Source: Hydrogenophaga sp. PAMC20947 (GTDB lineage Bacteria; Pseudomonadota; Gammaproteobacteria; Burkholderiales; Burkholderiaceae_C). Taken from it: a stretch of DNA of 64,000 nucleotides. The notes beneath the pieces were generated by a model, which ran no database searches, was not told the DNA's origin, and saw only the letters and a program-made list of their open reading frames with translations. Of the stretch, positions 50,990 to 58,707 are shown piece by piece; the stretch's first letter is position 1, and each line of letters begins with the position of its first letter. A program made the translations under genes and the position numbers. The DNA lies in contig NZ_CP039252.1 in NCBI RefSeq assembly GCF_004795855.1, forward strand, positions 2,356,001-2,420,000, in the 5' to 3' direction.

Positions 50990-51535
50990 TCAGCGAAACA
51001 GCGGCAGGGTCTCGCTCCGCATGGCGCCTTCAATGGCCAGCATGCGCAGTTTGGTGGCCGCGCCGCCGGTGGCTGAAAAGCCCCCGGGCCGATTCCCTGC
51101 CGCCAGCACACGGTGGCAAGGCACCACAGGTGCGAACGGATTGTGTCCCATGGCCTGGCCCACCGCTCTCGCCAGTTTCACATCACCCAACCCACGCGCC
51201 ACCTCGCCATAGGTGCGGGTGCTGCCTGGCGGAATGGCGCGTGCGAAGGCATAAACCCTGCTCTGAAAATCGGTGAGCAGCGACATGTCCAAAGGCAACT
51301 CAAGCAGGTTCCGGGGCTCACCCCGCAAAAGGGCTTGAATGCCTTGCACCGCCTGCGGAACCAAAGAGGGAACATCGGACAGCGTCGGACAATCGCCGGC
51401 GCTTTTCAACAATCGCCGCTTCGTGGCGTCATCGTCCGCTTCCGGCAGCTGAACCCCCAGGAGACCTTGCGGTCCCCATGCCAGCCCGCAACGGCCGATG
51501 GCCGTGTCGAACAGGATGTGGCCGCACCCAGCCAT
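50990..51535 (-). CDS. ogt: Methylated-DNA--protein-cysteine methyltransferase
   Basis: A 181-residue suicide enzyme that moves alkyl groups from O6-alkylguanine to its own Cys. Active site NPFAPVVPCHRVLAAGNRPGG, preceded by PPGSTRTYGEVARGLGD of the recognition helix. N-terminal part is Ogt-like and there is no Ada regulatory domain. The upstream neighbour ends 6 bp away, suggesting an operon. Confidence 0.92.
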   Translation of the reverse strand: MAGCGHILFDTAIGRCGLAWGPQGLLGVQLPEADDDATKRRLLKSAGDCPTLSDVPSLVPQAVQGIQALLRGEPRNLLELPLDMSLLTDFQSRVYAFARAIPPGSTRTYGEVARGLGDVKLARAVGQAMGHNPFAPVVPCHRVLAAGNRPGGFSATGGAATKLRMLAIEGAMRSETLPLFR

Positions 51536-51541
51536 CGCCGG

Positions 51542-52447
51542 TCAGCTCGCGCGCAACTGAGCGCGCAGTTTCTCGCCAATGTCTGGCCGGGCGGTGAAAG
51601 GGTCGACCGGGTTGGTGCCGGCCACGATGGCGTCGAAGCGTTGCTGGGCATTGCCCAGTGCCTGTGGATGGCTGTAAATGTAGAACTGGTCGGTGCCCAT
51701 GGCGTTGAACACCATCTCGGCCACTTCCGACGCCGACACCTTGCCCGAGCTCACCGCTTTTTCGCCCATGGCCTGACCGATCAACTGGCTTTGGGTCGCT
51801 TTCTCGTCGGCCATTTCGGTGGGGCGGTTGCGGTGGCTCTGGCTGATGCCGGTGGGCACAAAATACGGACACAGCACACTGGCGCTCACCTGATCGGTGA
51901 CCAGCTTCAAATCCTGGTACAGCGTTTCGGTGAGGCTCACCACGGCGTGCTTGCTCACGTTGTAAATGCCCATGTTGGGCGCCGTCAACAAGCCTGCCAT
52001 GCTGGCGGTGTTGACAATATGACCCCGGTAGGCTGGATCGGCCTTGGCTGCGGCCAGCATCATGGGGGTGAACAGGCGCACGCCATGCACCACACCCCAG
52101 ACGTTCACGCCCAAGACCCATTCCCAATCTTTGACCGAGTTCTCCCAGATCAGGCCACCCGAGCCCACGCCCGCGTTGTTGAACACGAAATGGGGGGCGC
52201 CAAAGGTCTTTTCAACTTCATCGGCCAAAGCGGCCATCTGGTCGGCATCGGACACGTCCACACGCCGCGCCAACACCTTCACGCCGGTGGCCTTGATTTC
52301 GGCCTCGGCTTTGTCGAGCGCATCCTGCTGCACGTCCACCAGCACGAGATTCATGCCATGGGCCGCACCAATGCGGGCGCACTCCAGGCCGAAGCCGGAA
52401 CCCGCACCGGTGAGCACGGCGGTTTTGTTCTTGAAATTTTGAATCAT
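51542..52447 (-). CDS. Short-chain dehydrogenase/reductase
   Basis: A 301-residue SDR. Cofactor site KTAVLTGAGSGFGLECARIG, NNAGVG, catalytic triad Ser in NTASMAGLL and YNVSKHAVV, with a C-terminal extension of about 50 residues after the usual end (QFYIYSHPQALGNAQQRFD). Substrate unknown. Downstream ogt starts 6 bp after the stop and the GNAT gene is 29 bp upstream. Confidence 0.88.
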   Translation of the reverse strand: MIQNFKNKTAVLTGAGSGFGLECARIGAAHGMNLVLVDVQQDALDKAEAEIKATGVKVLARRVDVSDADQMAALADEVEKTFGAPHFVFNNAGVGSGGLIWENSVKDWEWVLGVNVWGVVHGVRLFTPMMLAAAKADPAYRGHIVNTASMAGLLTAPNMGIYNVSKHAVVSLTETLYQDLKLVTDQVSASVLCPYFVPTGISQSHRNRPTEMADEKATQSQLIGQAMGEKAVSSGKVSASEVAEMVFNAMGTDQFYIYSHPQALGNAQQRFDAIVAGTNPVDPFTARPDIGEKLRAQLRAS

Positions 52448-52475
52448 GAAAAATGTCTCCTGGGTAAAAAGGGAA

Positions 52476-52973
52476 TCAGGGCCGAATCATCTCGATGTGC
52501 GCGATGCCATCTTCGATATAGGGCTTGTTGTCCGACACGAAGCCGTGCCGGTTGTAGAAATTTTCCAGATGGGCCTGGGCACCGATGCGCACTGGCTGCT
52601 GGCCCCAAAGGATCGTGAGTTGTTGCAGCGACTCGGCCATGAGCGCGTGACCGAGACCGCCGCTGCGCGCTTCGGGCGCCGTGACCACGCGGCCAATGCT
52701 GGCTTCGCCGAAGGCCACCCCCGCGGGAACCAGGCGCGTGGACGCCACCAGCTTGCGTTCGCCTGCGTCACCCACGGTTTCACCCAAGACGTGCAAACAG
52801 GCGGCATCCATGCCGTCCATGTCCAGAAAAATGCATTGCTGCTCCACCACAAACACCCGCGAGCGCAGGCGCAAGAGTTCGTACAGCGCCTCACCCGATA
52901 ATTCGGCAAATGGCAAACAGCGCCATTGCACCACCGCAGGTATGGTCACCGGTGCACTTGGCATGGCGCTCAA
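52476..52973 (-). CDS. ElaA-like GNAT N-acetyltransferase
   Basis: A 165-residue protein of the ElaA type. RLRSRVFVVEQQCIFLDMDGMDAACLHVL is the ElaA N-terminal half. Acetyl-CoA binding follows in VVTAPEARSGGLGHALM and a conserved H-N-x-Y-N pattern in LENFYNRHGFVSDNKPYIEDGI. Substrate unknown. Overlaps the next gene by 4 bp. Confidence 0.88.
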   Translation of the reverse strand: MSAMPSAPVTIPAVVQWRCLPFAELSGEALYELLRLRSRVFVVEQQCIFLDMDGMDAACLHVLGETVGDAGERKLVASTRLVPAGVAFGEASIGRVVTAPEARSGGLGHALMAESLQQLTILWGQQPVRIGAQAHLENFYNRHGFVSDNKPYIEDGIAHIEMIRP

Positions 52974-53905
52974 TTGCGAACCTCTTTCAGCACGAAGCCA
53001 ATGCGGGGGAAGTGCACATGCACGGTGCCCACCCGGTCATCTGTGCGTTCCAGCGTGTAACGGGTCCGGGTCGCTGCGCGCAGCACACCTTCGGTGGCCT
53101 CTGTGCCGAAAGTTTCAGCCGAAATGGTGACGCGGCTGCCCAGCGCGATGTCGTGCTCATCCTGGAAAACGGCCTCGCTCAACGGCGCAGGCTCGGCTGC
53201 GGCAGCCACGCCGATGGCGTCGGCAGCGCTGAACTTCTCCATTTGGCCGTGGCCCAGCGCGTGCATGCGATCCATCCACTCGATCACGTTGGGCGTGGCG
53301 TCCAGAACACCTGCCATGGCGGGGTTCACCACCCGGCTGAACCACAGTGGATGGTAGGCAGCAAAGTCGGCCACACAAGGCCTTTCTCCGAGCAAAAAAT
53401 CTTGCCCGTCGAGCATGTTGGCGAGACGGCGCAGGTAACTCTTGTAGGCAGCCGTTGCATCGCCTGCACGCGGTGTGGTCATGCCCTCGCGCATGGCACC
53501 ACGGTCTGCGGCAAATGCCTTGGCCTCTTCGGGTGGTCGCCCCATGAACATGGCGGCAGCGCCGGCAGGACTCAGGTTGTAGCCCATCGCGGCCCAGAAC
53601 AGGGTGCCGTCGGCCCACTGCGCCAAGACCCGCGCCAAGCCTTTGTTGTGTAGCGGGAAGAGTGGGGGTTCTGGTTGACGGTCCTCAAGCACGTCGCAGA
53701 TGAGTGCTGTGTCGCAGTAGATGTCGGCCCCGACCTGCAGAATCGGCGTGCGGCGGTAGCCGCCGGTCAGGGTGAGCACATCGGGCTTGGGCATGATGCG
53801 CGGAATCAACACACTCTTCCAGGCCAGCTGCTTGTAGCCCAGGACCAGTCGCACTTTCTCCGAGAAGGGGGACGAGGGGTAGTGGTGAAAGATCAGGTCG
53901 CTCAT
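52970..53905 (-). CDS. Glutathione S-transferase family protein
   Basis: A 311-residue protein. N-terminal thioredoxin-like domain (LIFHHYPSSPFSEKVRLVLGYKQLAWKSV, with YPSSPFS as the glutathione-binding start), then an all-alpha C-terminal domain (LGERPCVADFAAYHPLWF). The last 80 residues (ISAETFGTEATEGVL, YTLERTDDRVGTVHVHFPRIGF) are an extension not found in minimal GSTs. Substrate unknown. Confidence 0.85.
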   Translation of the reverse strand: MSDLIFHHYPSSPFSEKVRLVLGYKQLAWKSVLIPRIMPKPDVLTLTGGYRRTPILQVGADIYCDTALICDVLEDRQPEPPLFPLHNKGLARVLAQWADGTLFWAAMGYNLSPAGAAAMFMGRPPEEAKAFAADRGAMREGMTTPRAGDATAAYKSYLRRLANMLDGQDFLLGERPCVADFAAYHPLWFSRVVNPAMAGVLDATPNVIEWMDRMHALGHGQMEKFSAADAIGVAAAAEPAPLSEAVFQDEHDIALGSRVTISAETFGTEATEGVLRAATRTRYTLERTDDRVGTVHVHFPRIGFVLKEVRN

Positions 53906-53939
53906 GGCATGTCTCCGTGGGTTTTTGGTGGATCAGATT

Positions 53940-55592
53940 TCAGCGTGGCATGGCACGCGCAAGGATGGCGTCGAAGTCGGTCCCGACACCCAAGCTGCCA
54001 AAACTGTGACCCCAGTGGCCATCCAGCCGGGAATCGCAGAACGCAGCAAACACGGCCGCTGGCGCGGTCTGCGCGAGCAAAGCGGCCTGTACCGCCAAGG
54101 CAACGTCTTGGGTGAGGCGACGGGCCTCGGTTTCCGAGGCCATCGCCGCCACCCGCGTGGGCAGAGATTCGGCCAAGTGGTCCAGGGCCGGATGCATGCC
54201 GCGGGCTGGCGCCAGTTCTTGCGCCAGGGCCTCCCCCGCGTCTGCCTTGCGCAGGGCACGCAGCAGATCCAGCGCCATGATGTTGCCCGCGCCCTCCCAG
54301 ATGCTGTTGAGCGGCATCTCACGGTAAATGCGCGCCATGACGCCTTCACCGCCCTCTTCCACATAGCCATTGCCTCCCAGGCATTCCATGGCCTCTTGCG
54401 CGAACAGACTCCCTCGCTTGCAGATCCAGAATTTGGAGACCGGTGTCAGCAAGCGGTTCATCACCAGCTCATGGGGATCGGAAGACCGGTCAATGCTGCG
54501 GGCCAGGCGAACCGCCAAAGCCGTTGCGGCCTCGGACTCCAGGGCCAGATCGGCCAGCACATTGCGCATCAAGGGCTGATCGATCAGCAGCTTGCCAAAC
54601 GCCTTGCGTTGGGAGGTGTGGTTCAGTGCCAGCGACAGCGCCTGGCGCATCAGGCCACTGGTTCCCAATGCGCAGTCCAGGCGTGTCATGTTGCCCATGG
54701 CGAGAATCTGCGGCACGCCACGCCCTTCTTCCCCCACCAGCCAGGCGGTCGCGTTCACGAACTCCACTTCGGAGCTCGCATTCGCCTTGTTGCCCAGTTT
54801 GTCTTTCAGGCGCTGAATGAACAGCGCATTGAGCGAGCCGTCGGGCAACACGCGGGGCAGGAACAGGCAACTCAAGCCCGACGCCGTTTGCGCCAGGACC
54901 AAGAACGCATCGCACATCGGTGCGGAAAAAAACCACTTGTGCCCCGTCACGAAAAAGCGCTGTCCCCACCCGTCCTGACCATCGGCCACGGCCTGCGTGG
55001 TGTTGGCACGCACATCAGAGCCGCCTTGCTTTTCCGTCATGCCCATGCCCATGGTCACGCCGGGTTTGTCTTTCCAGAGTTTCAATTCAGGGTCGTAGGC
55101 GCGGCTGGTGAGTTGCGGCGACCAGTCGCCGTAGATCGCGGCGTTGCCTTTGAGCGCCGGTGTGACCGCGTAGGTCATGGAGACCGGACAGAGCACGGAA
55201 GGCTCAAGCTCCGTGAAGAGCATGAAACCGGCGGCTCGCTTGACATGGGCGTGGCCCGTGGCCTGCTCGGTCTCGCCGAACGCCGACCCATGCAATCCCG
55301 CCTCAATGGCGGCCGACATCAGCGCGTGGTAACTCGGATGAAACTCGACCTGATCGAGCCGCCGCCCAAAACGGTCATGGGATTTGAGCTGCGGCGCAAA
55401 CACATTGGCCAGCCTCGCATGGGTCTGCATCTCGGCGCTGCCCACCTGCGCACCCAGCGCCTGCAAAGGCGCGACGTCCAGCAAAGGTGCATTGAAGGCC
55501 AACGCGGCTTGCAAGGCCTGATTGCCCGCAAACAGGTTCACGTCCACCAACGGCTCAGGCTGGTTGAAAACTTCGTGCGTGAGGTTATTCAT
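53940..55592 (-). CDS. AidB-like acyl-CoA dehydrogenase
   Basis: A 550-residue flavoprotein starting MNNLTHEVFNQPEPL with GGAG 6 nt upstream. The core ACAD fold has VTMGMGMTEKQGGSDVRANTTQA, FFSAPMCDAFLVLAQ and the C-terminal GGNGYVEEGGEGVMARIYR. Length and N-terminal extension match AidB (DNA alkylation response) rather than metabolic acyl-CoA dehydrogenases. Clustering four genes from ogt supports alkylation-stress context, though AidB's role is not settled. Confidence 0.85.
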   Translation of the reverse strand: MNNLTHEVFNQPEPLVDVNLFAGNQALQAALAFNAPLLDVAPLQALGAQVGSAEMQTHARLANVFAPQLKSHDRFGRRLDQVEFHPSYHALMSAAIEAGLHGSAFGETEQATGHAHVKRAAGFMLFTELEPSVLCPVSMTYAVTPALKGNAAIYGDWSPQLTSRAYDPELKLWKDKPGVTMGMGMTEKQGGSDVRANTTQAVADGQDGWGQRFFVTGHKWFFSAPMCDAFLVLAQTASGLSCLFLPRVLPDGSLNALFIQRLKDKLGNKANASSEVEFVNATAWLVGEEGRGVPQILAMGNMTRLDCALGTSGLMRQALSLALNHTSQRKAFGKLLIDQPLMRNVLADLALESEAATALAVRLARSIDRSSDPHELVMNRLLTPVSKFWICKRGSLFAQEAMECLGGNGYVEEGGEGVMARIYREMPLNSIWEGAGNIMALDLLRALRKADAGEALAQELAPARGMHPALDHLAESLPTRVAAMASETEARRLTQDVALAVQAALLAQTAPAAVFAAFCDSRLDGHWGHSFGSLGVGTDFDAILARAMPR

Positions 55593-55663
55593 TGGCGCTC
55601 CCAATGTCCGACAGCCAAAAGAGCGGCCCAAAAAGCGAGAGCGAAGGCATGCTCAAACCCAGG

Positions 55664-55738
55664 CCACCGCGGAACCGGCTCTGCCGGGCCGCCAGTGGCG
55701 CCCCCCTGGGGGTAACGCCAACGGCGGCGCGGGGGGGA
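55664..55738 (-). repeat. Dispersed 3'-end repeat, copy F
   Basis: Abuts the stop of the MDR gene. GCGGAACCGGCTCTGCCGGG, CCGCCAGTGGCGCCCCCCTGG and ACGGCGGCGCGGGGGGG match copies B and G closely. Confidence 0.8.
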
Positions 55739-56752
55739 TTACACCTTCACCAGCTGCTTGCCGAAGTTCTTGCCCTTGAGCAAGCCAATGAAAGCTTCGG
55801 GTGCAGCGGCCAAACCATCGGCAACGGATTCGCGGGGACGCAGTTTGCCGGTGCCCACCAGAGTGCCCAGTTCGGCCAGGGCTTCGGGCCACACTTCCAT
55901 GTGCTCGCTCACGATGAAACCTTCGACCTTGAGTCGGTTCACCAGAATGAGCTGGGGGTAGGTCAGGGGCACGGGCTCACCGTTGTAGCCGGCGATCATG
56001 CCGCACATGGCGATACGGCCAAAGGCGTTCATGCGCGTCAGCACGGCGTCGAGCACCATGCCGCCCACGTTTTCGAAGTAACCATCAATGCCCTTGGGGC
56101 AAGCTTCCTTCAGTGCTTTGCCCAGCGAGGCGGAGTCCTTGTGCAGCTTGTAGTCGATGCAGGCATCAAAGCCCAGTTCTTTTTCCGCGTACTGGCATTT
56201 CTCTGGGCCGCCGGCAATGCCGACCACGCGGCAACCACGCGCCTTGGCAAGTGCACCGAAGGCGCTGCCTACGGCGCCGGTGGCGGCGCTGATGACGAGG
56301 GTGTCGCCCGCCTTGGGGTTGATGATTTTGACCAGACCGTACCAGGCGGTCACGCCTGGCATGCCCACCGCACCGAGGTAATGGGACAGTGGCACATGGG
56401 TGGTGTCGACCTTGCGCAGCGCGCCCGGCTGATTGGCATCGACCACGCTGTAGGTCTGCCAGCCACCCATGCCGACCACCTTGTCGCCGGCGGCGAACTT
56501 GGGGTTTTTCGACTCCACCACTTCGCCCACGGTACCGCCGCCCATGACTTCACCCAGCGCTTGAGGCTGTGCGTAGCTCTTGGCATCGTTCATGCGGCCG
56601 CGCATGTAGGGATCGAGGCTGAGGAAATGGTGCTTGACCAGCACCTGGCCATCGGCCAAAGCGGGTGTCTCGCTGCTGACGAGTTTGAAGTTGTCTGCGG
56701 CGGCTTCGCCTTGGGGACGGTTGTCGAGAACAATTTGCTGATTGGTAGGCAT
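55739..56752 (-). CDS. NADP-dependent MDR oxidoreductase (LTB4DH/CurA type)
   Basis: A 337-residue medium-chain reductase. Starts MPTNQQIVLDNRPQGEA. SLDPYMRGRMND and GVTAWYGLVKIINPKAGDTLVISAATGAVGSA are typical of the leukotriene-B4-dehydrogenase-like subfamily; IAGGPEKCQYAEKELGFDACIDYK is the NADP-binding region. Zinc ligands are absent. Reduces alkenal or alkenone double bonds; the precise substrate is unknown. Confidence 0.9.
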   Translation of the reverse strand: MPTNQQIVLDNRPQGEAAADNFKLVSSETPALADGQVLVKHHFLSLDPYMRGRMNDAKSYAQPQALGEVMGGGTVGEVVESKNPKFAAGDKVVGMGGWQTYSVVDANQPGALRKVDTTHVPLSHYLGAVGMPGVTAWYGLVKIINPKAGDTLVISAATGAVGSAFGALAKARGCRVVGIAGGPEKCQYAEKELGFDACIDYKLHKDSASLGKALKEACPKGIDGYFENVGGMVLDAVLTRMNAFGRIAMCGMIAGYNGEPVPLTYPQLILVNRLKVEGFIVSEHMEVWPEALAELGTLVGTGKLRPRESVADGLAAAPEAFIGLLKGKNFGKQLVKV

Positions 56753-56778
56753 GGTGTTTTCCTTGAAGGGACTGGTGA

Positions 56779-57207
56779 TCAGTCGGTTGAAATGCGATTG
56801 AGACTTTGTGTGCTGCCCGAGCCAACGGGCAGGCGGGCCACAAACTTGAAGGTACCGGTTGCGTGGCTGCAGAGCTTGCCAGCGGCGTCAAAAACGCTGG
56901 CTTCGGTGAAAGCCATGGTCGCGGTGCGGTGCAAGAGCTTGCCCTTGGCCACCAACGGCCCTTTGGCGGCGCGCATGAAACTGGTTTTCATCTCAATGGT
57001 GACGCAACCCATGGTGGGTTCGACCGAGCGCGCCGCATGGGCCATCACCACATCGATCAGCGTCATGCTCGCGCCCCCGTGCACCACATCAAATGAATTG
57101 AGGTGGTCGCCTGTGGGCTTGAAAGCGATCTCCGCATGACCGTCGGCCATGCTCAACAGCTCGAAACCCAACAGCTCGACAAAAGGGATATGAACAGAAA
57201 ATTCCAT
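56779..57207 (-). CDS. PaaI-family hotdog thioesterase
   Basis: A 142-residue protein starting MEFSVHIPFVELLGFELLSM. NSFDVVHGGASMTLIDVVMAHAA holds the HGG-containing active-site helix of the PaaI/4HBT family, and MKTSFMRAA the following strand. Start chosen at the family boundary; a 26-codon extension upstream has no similarity. It likely hydrolyses an acyl-CoA; substrate unknown. Confidence 0.88.
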   Translation of the reverse strand: MEFSVHIPFVELLGFELLSMADGHAEIAFKPTGDHLNSFDVVHGGASMTLIDVVMAHAARSVEPTMGCVTIEMKTSFMRAAKGPLVAKGKLLHRTATMAFTEASVFDAAGKLCSHATGTFKFVARLPVGSGSTQSLNRISTD

Positions 57208-57289
57208 GGACACAGTGTGCAGCAGTCTCGAAGGGTAGGGGTCGGCAGAACTCGGAAGCCCGCCGGAGCGAAGTGCATTTCCCAAGGAT

Positions 57290-57366
57290 GCCGTGGAACT
57301 GGCTTTGCCAGGCCACCAGCATCGCCCCCTGGAGGGGGTGACGCGCCGCCGGCGCGGCGCAGGGGT
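57290..57366 (-). repeat. Dispersed 3'-end repeat, copy G
   Basis: GCCGTGGAACTGGCTTTGCC, CATCGCCCCCTGGAGGGGG, then TGACGCGCCGCCGGCGCGGCGC. Ends 9 bp before the SDR stop at 57376. Confidence 0.75.
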
Positions 57367-57375
57367 GGGTCAAAT

Positions 57376-58167
57376 TCAGCCGCCGGTCACCACGGACACG
57401 CCGCCGTCAACGGCCAGCCATTGGCCGGTGATGTGCTTGCCTGCATCGGACGCGTACAACACGGTCAGACCCTTCAAGTCTTCGTCATCGCCCAGACGGC
57501 GCAGAGGGGCCGCGGCAGCCAGCTTCTCTTCGCCCAGCGCCTTGAGCGTGCCCTGGGTCATCTTGCTGGGGAACATGCCAGGGCAGATGGCGTTCACCGT
57601 GATGCCGTATTTGCCCCACTCGGCGGCCAGCGTTCGGGTGAAGTTGATCACAGCGCCCTTGGATGTGTTGTAAGCAATGGTCTGCATCTCGGGCGGATTT
57701 CCGCCCAGGCCGGCGATGGAGGCGGTGTTGATGATGCGACCGCTTTTGCGGTTGATCATGCTGCGCTTGGCCACGATCTGGCTCAGGATGAAATAGCTGC
57801 GCACGTTGAGGTTCATCACCTTGTCCCACGCATCGATCGGGTGGTCTTCGGCGGGGGCACCCCAGGCGGCGCCCGCGTTGTTGACCAGAATGTCTATCTC
57901 ACCGAGGCGTTCCAGCGCTTCTGTGGCGAGACGCTGGATTTCTTCTTCCTTGGAACAATCGGCGGCGATCCAGCTGGCGTCAATGCCGGCGGCTTTCAGC
58001 TCTGCCGTGGCTTCTTCAAGATCGGCGGCCTTGCGTGAGCTGATCACCACGCGGGCGCCCTGCTCACCCAACCCGTGGGCCATTTGCAAGCCCAGGCCGC
58101 GCGAGCCGCCAGTGATGAGGGCGGTCTTGCCCTTGAGGTCAAACAGTTGGGGTACGGTGCGGGTCAT
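57376..58167 (-). CDS. Short-chain dehydrogenase (beta-oxidation/PHB-type SDR)
   Basis: A 263-residue SDR. GKTALITGGSRGLGLQMAHG, NNAGAAWG, NTASIAGLGG with Ser and YNTSKGAVINFTRTLAAEWG are the family motifs; C-terminal VDGGVSVVTGG. It is near thiolase and acyl-CoA dehydrogenase genes, so it may act on 3-hydroxyacyl or similar substrates; that is inference. Confidence 0.9.
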   Translation of the reverse strand: MTRTVPQLFDLKGKTALITGGSRGLGLQMAHGLGEQGARVVISSRKAADLEEATAELKAAGIDASWIAADCSKEEEIQRLATEALERLGEIDILVNNAGAAWGAPAEDHPIDAWDKVMNLNVRSYFILSQIVAKRSMINRKSGRIINTASIAGLGGNPPEMQTIAYNTSKGAVINFTRTLAAEWGKYGITVNAICPGMFPSKMTQGTLKALGEEKLAAAAPLRRLGDDEDLKGLTVLYASDAGKHITGQWLAVDGGVSVVTGG

Positions 58168-58255
58168 GGGTTGTCTCCTGTAGGGGTTTTGTCGGAAGAA
58201 ATCGAATCGCTCACACTAGCGTATCGGGGAAGGCAAAAAAGCGTTGTCGCTTAGG

Positions 58256-58326
58256 TTTACCGCTGGGCCGCCCCAAGGCGAAACAGCCCCTCGGGGCAGC
58301 GACCCGTGCAACGGCGGAGCGTGGGG
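58256..58326 (-). repeat. 71-bp tandem repeat unit 1
   Basis: Identical to 58337-58407 with an 81-bp period. It contains GCCGCCCCAAGGCG and CAGCCCCTCGGGGCAGC palindromes. The end near the Dabb stop reads GGAGCGTGGGG, similar in position to the 3'-end repeat family. Confidence 0.9.
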
Positions 58327-58336
58327 GCAACATCGT

Positions 58337-58407
58337 TTTACCGCTGGGCCGCCCCAAGGCGAAACAGCCCCTCGGGGCAGCGACCCGTGCAACGGCGGAG
58401 CGTGGGG
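58337..58407 (-). repeat. 71-bp tandem repeat unit 2
   Basis: An exact copy of unit 1, six bases from the Dabb stop codon at 58414. A recent local duplication. Confidence 0.9.
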
Positions 58408-58413
58408 CCCTCA

Positions 58414-58707
58414 TCAGGTCTCGTAGTCCATGCACTGCCGAGAAGCCACCACCGATTTCATAAACGGCTTGATGGCCACATGGTCCGGGTGCGCCTGGTA
58501 GGCGGCCAGCGCTGCACCGTCGTCGAAAGTGCTGTTGAGCACCACGTCATAGGTGCATTCCAGCCCTGGCTGGGCGGCAGCGACTTCAAAGCGCACGATG
58601 CCCGGCACAATGGCCGCGCAGCCCTGCAGCAAACGCACGGCTTGCGCCACATTGCCTGCTTTGTCTTCATCGTGGAGCTTCCACATCACGGTGTGGTGCA
58701 ACATCAA
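58414..58707 (-). CDS. Dabb (stress-responsive alpha/beta barrel) protein
   Basis: A 97-residue Dabb-family protein: MMLHHTVMWKLHDEDKAGNV and TYDVVLNSTFDDGAALAAYQAHPDHVA are typical. It forms a dimeric ferredoxin-like barrel; function of this branch is unclear. Overlaps the acyl-CoA dehydrogenase gene by 4 bp and so is coupled to it. Confidence 0.88.
   Translation of the reverse strand: MMLHHTVMWKLHDEDKAGNVAQAVRLLQGCAAIVPGIVRFEVAAAQPGLECTYDVVLNSTFDDGAALAAYQAHPDHVAIKPFMKSVVASRQCMDYET

Noticed and set aside
53904..55715. 603-residue plus-strand open frame opposite the AidB-like gene
   Set aside because: Complete overlap with a clear acyl-CoA dehydrogenase and no recognisable motifs.
58256..58407. 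CRISPR array
   Set aside because: Only two 71-bp units with a 10-bp gap; unit too long and spacer too short, no cas genes anywhere in the window.
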